Source: Ahaetulla prasina (taxonomy: Eukaryota; Chordata; Lepidosauria; Squamata; Colubridae). Taken from it: DNA of 64,000 nucleotides. Each line of letters begins with the position of its first letter. Position 1 is the stretch's first letter. Both the position numbers and the translations under genes were made by a program. A model generated the notes under the pieces. That model was not told the origin of the DNA. It worked only from the letters and a program-made list of their open reading frames with translations, and searched no databases. Below, piece by piece: positions 42,594-52,945 of this stretch. The stretch covers positions 9,480,314 through 9,544,313 of the forward strand of contig NC_080548.1 of assembly GCF_028640845.1 (NCBI RefSeq). The letters are read 5' to 3'.

Positions 42594-43480
42594 TAGGGAT
42601 GCGGTGGCTTAGTGGGTGAGATGCTGAGCTTGTCGATTGAAAGGTCGGCAGTTCAGCGGTTCGAATCCCTAGTGCCACATATGTTGTGTCTCGCCCACTT
42701 TCACCGCAGCCGGGACCTTCTTATCTGCTTCCGAACGCTGAGGAATGTCCTAGTATGCCTCCCGACCTGCCCTGGCTCCATGCCCAGACAGGCTGAGGAG
42801 GAGGAAGTACCTCCAGCCCCCAGCTCTGGCTCCATGCCCAGGCAAACGGAGCAACTAGACCCCTCCCCCTCCCACACAGCATGTGAGCCTGAGGAAAGTT
42901 AATTACCAACAGCTGCAGACTGGAGTGACCCTCGTTTCAGAAGAATTGATAGGCGGTGGCGACAGAAGGAAGGGAGGGGCAGGCCTGGATAAGTGCTGAG
43001 TCATGGAGCCACACCCCATGGCCTATATAAAGGATCTGCTTTCTGGCATTCTCTGAGTCAGGCAAAGTCTAATATATCTTGCTGAAGTCACTTTCTGGTC
43101 TCCTGCCTGCCTTGAGAACTTTGCTAGGACTTTGGCAGAGCTGCAGAGGCACGCCTGATTCGGATTTCCCTGACCTGGTCGTCAGCGGGGGAGTGGGACA
43201 CGACAACATAACAGGGTGAGCTCCCGTTACTTGTCCCAGCTTCTGCCAATCTAGCAGTTCGAAAGCAAGTAAAAAATGCAGGTAGAAAAATAGGGACCAC
43301 CTTTGGTGGGAAGGGAACAGCTTTTTGTGCACCTTTGGCATTGAGTCATGCCAGCCACATGACCACGGAGACGTCTTCGGACAGCACTGGCTCTTCGGCT
43401 ATGAAACGGAGATGAGCGCTGCCCCCTAGAGTCGGGAACGACTAGCACATATGTGCGAGGGGAACCTTTCTTTACCTTTA
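42594..43480 (+). mobile_element. tRNA-derived SINE with BovB-like tail (Sauria-type), split by an LTR
   Basis: Head GGATGCGGTGGCTTAGTGGG...GGTTCGAATCCCTAG carries box A and box B. After the LTR the body resumes at 43211 with CAGGGTGAGCTCCCGTTACT and continues CCATGCGCC-type sequence, GTCATGCCAGCCACATGACC, AGAGTCGGGAACGACTAGCAC and a CTTTACCTTTA tail. The GAGTCGGGAACGACTAGC block resembles BovB 3' ends, suggesting mobilisation by BovB. TSD ATTGACTTGTA / ACTGACTTGTA (42583-42593, 43481-43491). Other copies: 51258, 54864, 57049. Confidence 0.88.
42682..43205 (+). mobile_element. Solo LTR, 524 bp, TSD ACATA, inside a SINE
   Basis: Begins TGTTGTGTCTCGCCCAC and ends GTGGGACACGACA, an 8/9 terminal inverted repeat. 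Flanks ACATA at 42677-42681 and 43206-43210. A TATA box CTATATAAAGG lies at 43023, about 180 bp before the end, as in a U3 region on plus. No second LTR or internal region. The interrupted SINE reads through when the LTR and one ACATA are removed. Confidence 0.93.
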
Positions 43481-43491
43481 ACTGACTTGTA

Positions 43492-44027
43492 ACCAAAGCA
43501 AGAACCCTACAGATTCTTTTCAGTCAGCTTTGTCTCTCACTCTTTGGTTCAGCAAACAACCAGAATTTTATTTTGTCTTGATGCAAGATGCCAAAGTTGA
43601 CAAAGGGATTGTGGTTGTGTTGCCTAGCTGCTCTTGACCTGCCAAACTGACTTACAAGGGCTTTGCCTGTCCCTGGCACTCTGTCCAGCCAGTTACAATA
43701 GAGATATTTGTAGGCAAGGACAGACTGTAAGTCAGGATGAGCATTCCTCATGAAAAGGTGAGCTGCCTTTGCAGATAAGTATTTTCTGCTCTGTCATTCT
43801 GACTCTCAGAATTGTTTGCAGAGGCAGGAAGGATGTTCAGGAGCATCCTTAATGTGGTTCTGCTGCCACCTAGTTTCCATCCAAAGAACAGCACCACAGG
43901 AAATGCAGAAAAGCAGAAATTTGCTAGCGAATCTGAGATGATTGCTGTAAAATAAATAGTACAGCCATCAGGTTCCTGGTTCAGTTCCACTTCAGATCAA
44001 TAATAGCAATAGCAATAGTCAAGTCAT
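43492..44027. other. Unassigned stretch
   Basis: No recognised gene; short AATAGC repeats at 44000-44020. Confidence 0.4.
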
Positions 44028-44337
44028 CTCCCAGAATCAAATCCCTGGATCCCTTTAATCAGCTGAACTGAATCAAATGCCTTCAAATTGGTATGAACAT
44101 TTAATAGCAATAGCACTTAGACTTACATACCTCTTTGTAGTGCTTTACAGCCCTCTCTAAGCACTTACAGAGTCAGCCTATTGCCCCCAACAATCTGGCT
44201 CCTCATTTTACCGACCTGGGAAAAATGGAAGGCTGAGTCAACCTTGAGCTGGTGGGACTCAAACTGCCGAACTGCTGGCAGCCGGCAGTCAGTAGAAGTA
44301 GCCTGCAATACTGCATTCTAACCACTGCGCCATCACG
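44028..44337 (-). mobile_element. tRNA-derived SINE (older family) plus 3' flank, antisense
   Basis: Read on minus: GTGGTTAGAATGCAGTATTG...GACTCAGCCTTCC...AGGCTGACTCTGTAAGTGCT...TATTGCTATT, then a 70-bp flank AATTTGAAGGCATTTGATTC...GGATCCAGGGATTTGATTC. Both the SINE and this flank recur in opposite orientation at 49303-49598. Confidence 0.8.
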
Positions 44338-44399
44338 GCTTGATGCAGGCACAAAGCAGATGGCTCCTCATTTAAAATAATCCTGGCAAGGACAATCAT

Positions 44400-44648
44400 T
44401 TCCACTGACTGAATTTTGGACTTAGTAGGCCTCCCTGCAGCCTCCTGGGAGCAAAAATGGGCCAGGGGGGCCCATGCAGCATCCCCATGCCCCATTTTGG
44501 GTGTAGTAGGCCTCCCTGCACTTACCTGGGGGCCAAAACAGGGTGCGAGGGGATGTCTGGAAGGGGCGGGGAGGGAGGGGCAGGGGAAGCCAACAATTTA
44601 ACAACCGGTTCTGCCGAACTGGCCTGAACCGGCTGAATCCCACCACTG
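44400..44648. mobile_element. hAT-type element, right end only clear
   Basis: The right end AACAACCGGTTCTGCCGAAC, GGCTGAATCCCACCACTG matches the CAGTGGTGGGATTC hAT termini. A GC-rich interior has two CCTGGGAGCAAAAATGG / CCTGGGGGCCAAAACAGG-like units at 44445 and 44525. The left end and TSD were not resolved. Confidence 0.6.
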
Positions 44649-45861
44649 TTTGCATGGCTTGCAGAGCAAGTCAAACACTGTCTTCATCATTATTATTTTT
44701 ATCTGTAAACCTCCCAGAGTCACATAGATGAGATGGGCAGTGTAGAAGAGAGGGAGGGAGGGAGGGAAAGAGAGATGGAAATTATGCTAAATCTCAGGAA
44801 TTTTGAAGGTCTGAACTGAAATGGAAAAGGTCATTTGTAATAGAGAGACCAAGCTTCGCCCAGTAACAGTAAAAGATCAAATGAAAGTATCTCTAAAAGA
44901 TGCCTCTTCAGCTTCTGCTTGAACATATCTAAAGAAATATTTTCTCTCTGGTGCTGTGATCAAGCTGTTCTCCTTCTTAGGAAATTTCTCCTAATATAAT
45001 CCCATGTCTTGCAAGTCAGGGTGATAAAGTAGTTGAGCTTTTATATATCAGTCTGCAATATATCAGCCTTCTCAAGGCCAAATGCTTCCTATTACTTTCA
45101 TTTTCTTCATTGTGTGAGACAGAAAACGTGACTTGCACAACTTCTGTTGAAGAGAAGTATTAGTGGATTAAATATATTTTTGAAGGATGACAGTTGCTGG
45201 CCAAAACTAGAACTAGAACCAAATATTTGGGGAGGAAGAAGTGAACTGCTTCCTTAACAGACGGGCCTTGGCATTCCCCTCTAGTAGTTACAGATTTTAA
45301 TTTTATTAAAAAATATAATATTAAAATTTAATAAGTGAAAAGAGAAAGGTAAAAGACAAGGTGAAGAAAAGAAAAATTAGTATTAATAAACTGAATTTGA
45401 GTGTTTTTTTTCCTTTTAATTGCAATCTTTAGTTCCTTCTAGTTCCTTCTAGTGTCTAATTCTTAAAACTCATATTATGTTATTTTAAGAATTCAGAATA
45501 AAAGCATTATCCATTGGAAGGATTCTGTACAATTAATTTCAAAATCTTATTTCAAAAATTATCTGGACCCTTAATCCATTTATGACTTTCTAAAATCAAA
45601 ATTTCAATCATCGTTTTTTTTTATTATTTCAGAAATAAAAGTCCTTAAACTTGTATTTAAATTTTCATTTGCTAATGATTGAATGTGTTGTGAAACTTGT
45701 CAATCCAAAGGTTCCTAATAGCTGAAAACAGTTAATGAGCAATTTCCAAAAGTGATTAGAGAAGGGACTATGTGAACTCAGCATCCTTTTAAAGAGGCCA
45801 ACTGTGGTTTGAGCAAGATAGCTATTCTCTTGTATCCCAGAGCTCTAAACATACCATAGAC
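44649..45861. other. Unassigned, partly AT-rich; L2-like tail and (GGGA)n at the start
   Basis: TAAACCTCCCAGAGTCACAT, GATGAGATGGGCAG at 44705-44740 is an L2/MIR-like 3' tail; GAGGGAGGGAGGGAGGG follows at 44750-44768. From 45290 to 45710 the sequence is very AT-rich without recognised content. Confidence 0.45.
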
Positions 45862-45980
45862 CAGGGGTCTCCAACCTTGGGAACTTTAAGCCTGACAGAC
45901 TTCAACTCCCTGAAGCTGGCTGGGGAATTCTGGGAGTTGAAGTCCACCAGGCTTAAAGTTCCCAAGATTGGAGACCCCTG
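45862..45980. mobile_element. Palindromic hAT MITE, 119 bp, 7/8 TSD
   Basis: CAGGGGTCTCCAACCTTGGG ... CCAAGATTGGAGACCCCTG; flanks CCATAGAC (45854-45861) and GCATAGAC (45981-45988). Arms GACTTCAACTCCCTGAAG / GGGAGTTGAAGTCC. Confidence 0.93.
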
Positions 45981-46170
45981 GCATAGACTACTGACTTGTG
46001 GTCTTCTAGTGAGGAGCAGTTGTAAGGAGCATCTGTAGGCAATCCCAAACCTCTTTATCCTGAGAGGGATTACGAAGAACTGGTCTATTTACTGGGACTT
46101 CCCTCCACTGCAGCTGTTCCACTTTTATGGTAGTCATTTTCAGTTCATTATTTTTCCCTGGAAGTCCTAT

Positions 46171-46365
46171 AGGATAGGATAGGATAGGATAGGATAGGAT
46201 AGGATAGGATAGGATAGGATAGAATAGAATAGAATAGAATAGAATAGAATTCTTTATTGGCCAAGTGTGATTGGACACACAAGGAATTTGTCTTGGTGCA
46301 TATGCTCTCAATGTATGCAATATGGACAATCTCAACGGAAGTAGTTTTAGCTTTTCTATGGAATA
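46171..46365 (-). mobile_element. L3 LINE 3' end with two-phase (ATTCT)n(ATCCT)n tail
   Basis: From 46251 to 46330 the plus strand reads TCTTTATTGGCCAAGTGTGA, the reverse complement of the L3 3' terminus. Outward from it lie six AGAAT units (46221-46250), then ten AGGAT units (46171-46220). In sense orientation this is (ATTCT)6 followed by (ATCCT)10. Only about 100 bp of LINE sequence remains. Confidence 0.93.
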
Positions 46366-46844
46366 GATTCCTGGTCAGATCTACTTGATGAGAACTGACA
46401 ACAGCCTTGACAATTTGAATATATGGTACCTCCTCCCCCTTCTCATTACCCAAATTAGAAAGCTCTGAGCCTCTTTGTCACATTTTCTGCTTGTTGTGGA
46501 CTTAAGAAGTTTCTCTCCTTGTTGCTTTGGTAATGACGTACCTCTGTCAAGGCCATCTTCTTTACTGTCTACAATACCTAAGAAACCAATCCAGAAATCC
46601 ACTCCCTTCAAGTGTCTAGTCTACCTGGAAGTTAGGGTAAGCATTACTTTGCAGGTATGGAGGAGGAAAGAAAAGCACAGTCTAAATAAATATTGTCCAA
46701 AAGATTTTTCAGCTCACAGAAGGGTTAGGCATATGGGAAGCATGTCAGAATGGACCAGCCCTAGTTTTCTGGAAAATAAATATAAGGGAAGGGAGAAGGG
46801 CTTTGAGATTTGCAATATTCTGATACTGTAAATCTTAGGATAGA
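46366..46844. other. Unassigned stretch
   Basis: No recognised repeat. A 118-aa plus frame at 46475-46831 lacks any known motif and is opposed by a 76-aa minus frame. Confidence 0.4.
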
Positions 46845-48450
46845 ATAGAATAACAGAGTCATCCAAGGGACCTTGGAGGTCTTCTAGTCCAACCCCCTGC
46901 TTAAGCAGGAAACCCTACACCACTTCAGACAAATAGCTATACAACATCTTCTTAAAAACTTCCAGTGTTGGAGCTTTCACAACTTCTCCAGGCAAATTAT
47001 TCCACTGATTAATTGTTCCAACAGTCAGGAAATTTCTCCTTAGTTCTAAGTTCTACCCTCAGGTGCTGCTTTTGAGAATAGCTTGACTCCCTCTTCTTTG
47101 TAGAGCCCCTGAGATATTGGAACACTGCTATCATGTCTCACCTAGTCCTTCTTTTCGTTAAACTAGGCATACCGAGTTCCTGCAACCATTCTTCATATGT
47201 TTTAGCCTCCAGTCCCCTAATCATCTTTGTTGCTCTTTTCTGCACTCTTTCTAGAGTCTCAATGTCTTTTTGTATCATGGTGACCAAAACTGAATGCAGT
47301 ATTCCAAGTGTGGCCTTACCAAGGCATTATAAAGCGGTATTAACACTTCATGTGATCTTGATTCTATCCCTTTGTTTATGCAGCCTGGAACTGTGTTGGC
47401 TTTTTTGGCAGCTGCTGCACACTGCTGGCTCATATTTAAATGATTGTCCACTAGGACACTGAGATTCCTCTCACAGTTACTACTATTGAGCGAGGTACCG
47501 CACATATTGTACCTGTACAGTACTTGTTGCCTAAATGTAGAACCTTACTTTTTTCACCATTGAATTTCATTTTGTTAGATAGTGCCCAATGTTCAAGTCT
47601 GTCAATATCCTTCTGTATCTTGAGCCTATCTTCTGGAGTGTTGACTATTCCTGCCAGTTTGGTGTCATCTGCAAATTTGATGAGTTCCCCATATATCCCC
47701 TTGTCCAAGTCATTAATGAAGAGTACTGGGCCTAAAACAGAGCCTTGGGGTACTCCACTGCATACTTCCCTCCATGTGGATGTAGTTCCGTTGAGGACTA
47801 CATGTTGAGTGTGGTTGGTCAACCAATTACGAATCCATCTGGTGGTGATGCTGTCTAATCCACATTTTTCTACTTTATCTAGTAATAGGTCATGGTCTAC
47901 TTTATCAAATGCCTTACTGAAGTCCAATTATATCGACAGCATTTCTCTGATCCACTAATTTTGTCACTTTGTCAAAGAACGCAAAAAGATTAGTCTGGCA
48001 TGATTGACAATCAGCTGTACCACGCAATCATTGGAATCTCTTTTTTTTTTACTTTTTTAAAGCATTTTTTTACTCTCGGTTTGCCCAAACAGGTAGTTTT
48101 TATCACTACTGGTTCACCCGAACCAGAGCAAACAGGTAGCATTTCACCCTTGTTTTGCTTGCTTCTAGGTGTTCGCTGATTCGTTGCTTGATTATTTTTT
48201 CCAGAATCTTCCCAGATATTAAGGTCAGGCTGATAGCTCTGTAGTTTCCTGGATCTATTCCCCTTTTTTAAATATAGGAACTACATCGGCTCTTTTCCAG
48301 TCCTCTGGCAGTTCCCTGGTGTTCCAGGATCTTTGAATAAATGATCTTTGGATAAATGTGGTACCCATGGTTTGTGTTTCTTCTCTGGACAACCTCAAAG
48401 GGCCACCATCAGGTCTTCCACTTCTGATGGATTTTCTCATCAACTGAAAT
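46845..48450 (-). mobile_element. CR1 LINE, antisense, split by a hAT piece
   Basis: On minus the element runs from 48443 (ELPEDWKRADVVPIFKKGE, N-terminal part of the reverse transcriptase) through 47927-47451 (DFSKAFDKVDHDLLLDKVEK, SGVPQGSVLGPVLF, FADDTKLAGI) and NSSNCERNLSVLVDN to the 3' UTR at 46845-46920. About 30 bp of CR1 are missing at the hAT insertion (48005-48152). In the 158-aa frame GPVLF is followed directly by INDLDKG, so three residues present in the sister at 38808 (NIF) are deleted. Confidence 0.95.
48005..48152. mobile_element. Half hAT element (CAGTGGTGAAAT family) inside CR1
   Basis: GACAATCAGCTGTACCACGC, CTTTTTTAAAGCATTTTTTT, AGGTAGTTTTTATCACTACT, AGGTAGCATTTCACCCTTG corresponds to the half of the element at 6053-6379 from its centre to its right end. 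The other half and the TSD are absent. Confidence 0.8.
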
Positions 48451-49302
48451 TATCTAGTTCCTCTGAGCTTTTGTCTGCAGCAACAGCTGTAGTATAGAAA
48501 TGTCTGATAGTCGTCGTACCACATCTTCCCAACTCCTGTACAATTTATCTTCTCTCTAGTGAGATTTTCTCCCTGAGTCAATTTGATTCCATGATTAATG
48601 AAGCTCTCAAAAGAAACGAAATTATTCCCTGCAGACACAATTATAAATATTAGCACATTAATAGGGTCCTGAGTATATTAGCTGAGTTCCTTCCCCATCA
48701 GTGAAAGAACACTTGATGAAGCAATCGCCCACATTTCCTGATGCAATCAGGAGCTTGAGTTGGCTTCAACTCAAGACCACCTTCCACAAGGGTCCTACAG
48801 CAGAATGTAGAATCCAGAACAAAGAAAAAACTACAAGGTTCCAGGCAGAAAATAATTTAAAATATTTCGCACTTGGGGTTTTTGTGCAGGAACAAACGAT
48901 CTACAGATATCCACAGATTACTCATGAAGGAGAAGCTGTTGGCTGGAAGTGGTTGGTGCATTAAGAGAGAAGGCATTTTCACTTGTCCACTCTAATCCTT
49001 TTTTTTTTAGTTTAATATTTTTTTTTAATTTTCATCCGTTTTTGCATTTATAATTGTCTGAATATTTGTATATTTTATTACACTGTAAGCCACTCAGAGT
49101 CACCTTGAATCATGAGATGGGCTGCAAATAAGTTAAATAATAGTTCTTGCAGGAGTGCTGCTCTCAAGAGAAGAGCAACTACCTATTGCTGGCGTATTGA
49201 ATTGAAGGGAAGGATGAAGTATCTAAGAATTCATATAACTCATCATCTGTTCAGTAGGAAGATTTGACTGGAGAAAAATGTCTCTGCAAAGTTCTTTGAT
49301 GG
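48451..49302. other. Mostly unassigned; L2-like 3' tail at about 48985-49145
   Basis: TTTTATTACACTGTAAGCCAC, TCAGAGTCACCTTGAATCAT, GAGATGGGCTGCAAATAAGT at 49073-49140 is the 3' tail type of L2-like LINEs. No gene recognised upstream. Confidence 0.5.
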
Positions 49303-49598
49303 TGCAGTGGTTAGAATGCAGTATTGCAGGCTAACTCACTGCTCACTGTCAGGAGTTCGATCCTGAACAGCTCAAAGTTGACTCAGCCTTCCATCCTTCC
49401 AAGGTCGGTAAAATGAGGACCCAGATTGTTGGGGGCAACAGGCTGACTCTGTAAACTGCTTAGAGAGGGTTGCAAAGCACTGTGAAGTGGTATATAAGTG
49501 TAAATGCTACTGCTAATGCTATTCATATCAATTTGGAGGCATTTGATTCAGCTCAGCTGATTAAAGGGATCCAGGGATTTGATTCTGAGAGATGACTT
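49303..49598 (+). mobile_element. tRNA-derived SINE (older family) plus 3' flank
   Basis: GATGGTGCAGTGGTTAGAAT...GAGTTCGATCC...TTGACTCAGCCTTCCATCC...TATATAAGTGTAAATGCTAC, followed by AATTTGGAGGCATTTGATTC...GGATCCAGGGATTTGATTC. This is the inverted counterpart of 44028-44337, including about 70 bp beyond the SINE. The head has a decayed box B. Confidence 0.82.
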
Positions 49599-49948
49599 GA
49601 CAGATTCACCTTTCGTTTTAAGTCAAAGTTTGTGCAGCTCCACCAAAGTGGGTGTTAGTAATAGTATTTTTATTTATGTTTATTGTTCAGTCAAATACAA
49701 CACAAATGGCACAGAGTATTAAAAATAAAAATAAAGGAGAAAAAAATTCACTAATCTGATAATACACTGTAAAGAAATTAATTTGATCGGTGTGAATTTC
49801 CATTTCCAGTCTGGGTGTTGTGTCTTAAGACTGAAGCAGCTGTACAATTAACAAACTGAACTGTTTGTATTTGGTATGTACCCTGATACATCAGAATACA
49901 TATTGTTATAGCAGCAAAGTAAGCATTGGCTACAAAACAAGATTCTGA
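49599..49948. other. Unassigned stretch
   Basis: No recognised gene or repeat before the microsatellite. Confidence 0.4.
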
Positions 49949-50085
49949 TGGGATGGGATGGGATGGGATGGGATGGGATGGGATGGGATGGGATGGGATA
50001 GAATAGAATAGAATAGAATAGAATAGAATAGAATAGAATAGAATAGAATAGAATAGAATAGAATAGAATAGAATAGAATAGAATA
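49949..50085 (-). repeat. Two-phase microsatellite (GGGAT)10(AGAAT)17 at an L3 3' end
   Basis: GGGAT units cover 49949-49998, AGAAT units 49999-50085. The AGAAT block touches the L3 3' end at 50086. In LINE sense the order is ATTCT first, ATCCC distal. A 177-aa minus frame through this region is only a translation of the repeat. Confidence 0.97.
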
Positions 50086-50800
50086 GTTCTTTATTGGCCA
50101 AGTGTGATTGAACACACAAGGAATTTGTCTCTGATGCATAAGCTCTCAGAAAACATACAAGCAACAAAGTGATAAACCATAAATCATAAGATACAAACAA
50201 CAAGTGATAAATCATAAGATACCAATAGGGAAAGGTAGTAGGAAAGATGAGAAAATGAGAAGGATAATAGAAATACAGCCCTACTACATGGGTCAATATC
50301 TTTATGCACAAAACAGTGCTGCGGGAGTTAGGTGTTTAGCAGAGTGATGGCATGAGGTAAAAAAACTATATTTGTGTCTAATTGTTTTGGCACGCAACAC
50401 CCTACAATGGTGTCCTGAAGGGAGAAGCTGAAACAATTTATGTCCAGGATGTAAGGGATCTGTAGATATTTTTTCAGTCCTCTTTCTGGTTGATGTAGTA
50501 TACAGGTCCTCAATGGAAGGCATGCTGGTTGCAATTTTTTTTCTGCAGTCCTAAATATCTGTCCTGTTTGGTTGCTGTGTCAAACCAGACAGTTACAGAG
50601 GTACAAAGAACAGACTCAATAATTCTTGTGTAGAACTGTATCAGCAGATCCTTGGGCAGTCTGAGCTTCCTTTGTTGTGCCTTTTTTAATGATGGTTCTA
50701 ACGTTAGGTGTCCATTTCAAGTCCTTGGAGATTTTAGAATTCAGAAACCTGAATGAGGAATAAGATATAAAAGGAATGATACATACAGTAAACTTCATCT
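50086..50800 (-). mobile_element. CR1/L3-type LINE 3' part, antisense
   Basis: On minus: LKWTPNVRTIIKKGTTKEA (50798-50616), then LPSIEDLYTTSTRKRTEKIS, DPLHPGHKLFQLLPSG, SFFTSCHHSAKHL (50523-50302), and the 3' UTR ending GTTCAATCACACTTGGCCAA TAAAG. More diverged from 22390-23338 than the 28245 and 61680 copies are. Confidence 0.9.
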
Positions 50801-51248
50801 TTTCTATTTACCTGTGTGGCAGTGGGACTCTAAAGAAGTTGCCTGGGCCAGTTGTCCTTTGTCTCTCCTGCCAAAATAAAATAAAATAATTTCATCTCTG
50901 AACAAGAATGAAATTCTAGCTCGAAAGAAAAGTTGAATCAAATCTGCATTTGATTTTAGAGAGGTGATGGAAATGACCTATGAATGTCATTCTTTGTTAT
51001 TCTTCCAGTCGCCATTTCTCACTGTCCTTGGAGATTTATATTTTTTTTGGTCTTTCCTTAATTAACACTCTTCAGCTACCCTGCAGCTGCTAAGAGAGGT
51101 CTGGTGTAATTATTCTCACTTTTTTTAGCACCCTGTATCTGGTGTTTCATTTCTGTTTAGGTCCATTGAGTGCCTTTCTTGGCAATCATTGTTTGAGAAG
51201 CAAAAGGACAAGGAAATAAGGACTCCCTACTTTATGGAGACTTTGTGA
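50801..51248. other. Unassigned stretch
   Basis: No recognised gene or repeat. Confidence 0.4.
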
Positions 51249-51257
51249 AGAAATAAA

Positions 51258-51607
51258 GGTAAAGGTAAAGGTTCCCCTCGCACCTATGTGCTAGTCGTTC
51301 CCGACTCTAGGAGTTGGTGCTCATCTCTGTTTCAAAGCTGAAGAGCCAGCGCTGTCCTAAGACGTCTCCGTGGTCATGTGGCCAGCATGACTAAACGCCA
51401 AAGGTGCACGGAACACTGTTCCCTTCCCACCAAAGGTGGTCCCTATTTTTCTACTTGTATTTTTTACGTGCTTTTGACCTGCTAGGTTGGCAGAAACTGG
51501 GAAAAATAATGGGAGCTCACCCTTTTATGCAGCACTAGGGATTTGAACCACTGAACTGCCAACCTTTCGATCGACAAGCTCAGCATCTTAGCCACTGAGC
51601 CACTACC
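51258..51607 (-). mobile_element. tRNA-derived SINE with BovB-like tail, antisense
   Basis: Plus reads GGTAAAGGTAAAGGTTCCCC, GTGCTAGTCGTTCCCGACTCT, GTGGTCATGTGGCCAGCATG and ends GGGATTTGAACCACTGAACT, CTTAGCCACTGAGCCACTACC, the reverse complement of the SINE at 42594. TSD AGAAATAAA / AGAAATAGA (51249-51257, 51608-51616). Confidence 0.9.
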
Positions 51608-51714
51608 AGAAATAGAATCCCTTTAAAAGCCCCACACACATACAAAAAGATATTTTGGATATAGTCAAATCCCCCCCCCCTCATCATGAAAGACAAGAGA
51701 AGGAGCGGGACCTG

Positions 51715-51960
51715 AAGTCAAATGAGAAGCAATGGGTGGAAACTATTCAAGGAGAAAAGTAACCTAGAACTAAAGAGAAATTTCCTGACAGTGACAACAA
51801 TAAACCAGTAGAACAGCTTTCCTCCAGCATTGGAGGTTTTTAAGAAGAGATTGAACAACCATCTGTCTGAAATAGTATATAGGATTTCCTGCCTGTGCAG
51901 GGAGTTGGACTAAAAGACCTCCAAGGTCCCTTCCTCTGTTATTCTGCTATTCTGATTCTT
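51715..51960 (+). mobile_element. CR1 LINE 3' fragment
   Basis: GAGAAGCAATGGGTGGAAAC, CCTAGAACTAAAGAGAAATT, GGAGTTGGACTAAAAGACCTCC, GGTCCCTTCCTCTG. The CR1 C-terminal coding end and 3' UTR, diverged. Confidence 0.88.
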
Positions 51961-52149
51961 GCAAGCATATTTCTTTATTGTTCTATTCCTATAGAAAGAA
52001 TCAAGCCAAACTGAAGCATCCTACTATCTACATTAATAGGGAGCAGCCATCTTTACTTTCACATATAAACTGTCTGGACTGAGTTGCCTCTTACTACTCT
52101 GAAAGGCATCACCTCCCACGTGGGAATCTAATCCACTATATTCCATCAC

Positions 52150-52384
52150 CAGAGGTGGGTTTCAGCAGGTTCTGACTAGTTCTGGAGAACCGGTAGAGGA
52201 AATTTTGAGTAGTTCAGAAAACCGGTAGTAAAAATTCTGACTGGCCCCACCCCCATCTATTCTCTGCCTCCCAAGTCCCAGCTGATCGGGAGGGAATGGG
52301 GATTTTGCAGTAACTTTCCCCTGCCACACCCAACAAGCCACGCCCACAGAACCGGTAGTAAAAAAAATTTGAAACCCACCACTG
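52150..52384. mobile_element. hAT-type miniature element, inverted relative to the 8290 copy
   Basis: CAGAGGTGGGTTTCAGCAGG ... TTTGAAACCCACCACTG. The interior (TTCTGGAGAACCGGTAG, GGGATTTTGCAGTAAC, AACAAGCCACGCCCACAGAA) is the reverse complement of the 8290/10182/27515 type. The flanks TCCATCAC / ACAGGTAC do not match, so the TSD has decayed or the ends are off. Confidence 0.8.
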
Positions 52385-52808
52385 ACAGGTACCCCTTCAA
52401 AGACTTTGAGATGGAATAAATCACATGCAATTGAGACCTATTAGAACACAAAAAATTGCATGACTTTCATAACATAAGCAGTGCCCTGCTGGGTCAGACC
52501 CCTGATTTATGTAATCCAGCAGATTGTGTTCACAGTGGTCAATCCAATGTCCAAAAGAAACCACAAATCTCCTTTCAGAAGTAGTCCCATTGCCATCAAA
52601 GCTAACAGCAATAGATCCCCAGGATCTCCATCAGTTGATTCAATTCTTTTTGAAGCCAACCAAGAGAGTAGCAAGAACGACATTTCAGATTAACAAAACC
52701 CAAAGTCCACACTGATTAAAAAGAAATATTTGCTTTTAGAATAGAATAGAATAGAATTTTATTTGCCTATCTTCATTCTTCCAATATTCAATTTCATTGG
52801 GGAACATG
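52385..52808. other. Mostly unassigned; short (AGAAT)n with LINE tail remnant at 52737-52772
   Basis: AGAATAGAATAGAATAGAAT followed by TTTATTTGCC is the antisense L3 terminus with four units and a few bases of LINE. Nothing recognised in the rest. Confidence 0.6.
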
Positions 52809-52945
52809 CAGAGGTGGGCTGTTGGGGGTTCGCAAAGGTTCGGAAGAACTTCTAGCTAAGATTCTGTGCAGTTCGGAGAACCCCAAATCCCACTTCCGCT
52901 ATCGGTTCGAGTGAACCGGTTCAAACCAGCTGAATACCACCTCTG
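52809..52945. mobile_element. hAT-type miniature element, 137 bp
   Basis: CAGAGGTGGGCTGTTGGGGG ... CTGAATACCACCTCTG. The interior AGAACTTCTAGCTAAGATTC, GTGCAGTTCGGAGAACCCC is the reverse complement of the right part of 29971-30353. The TSD (GGAACATG / GTTCTAAT) is not convincing. Confidence 0.75.

Noticed and set aside
42612..42902. 96-aa frame starting in the SINE
   Set aside because: It crosses the SINE-LTR junction and has no conserved motif.
46171..46250. CRISPR-like array
   Set aside because: Pentanucleotide tandem repeats without spacers in eukaryotic DNA; they are microsatellites.
49778..50311. 177-aa minus-strand frame
   Set aside because: It is the translation of the (AGAAT)n/(GGGAT)n microsatellite with LINE tail on both sides.
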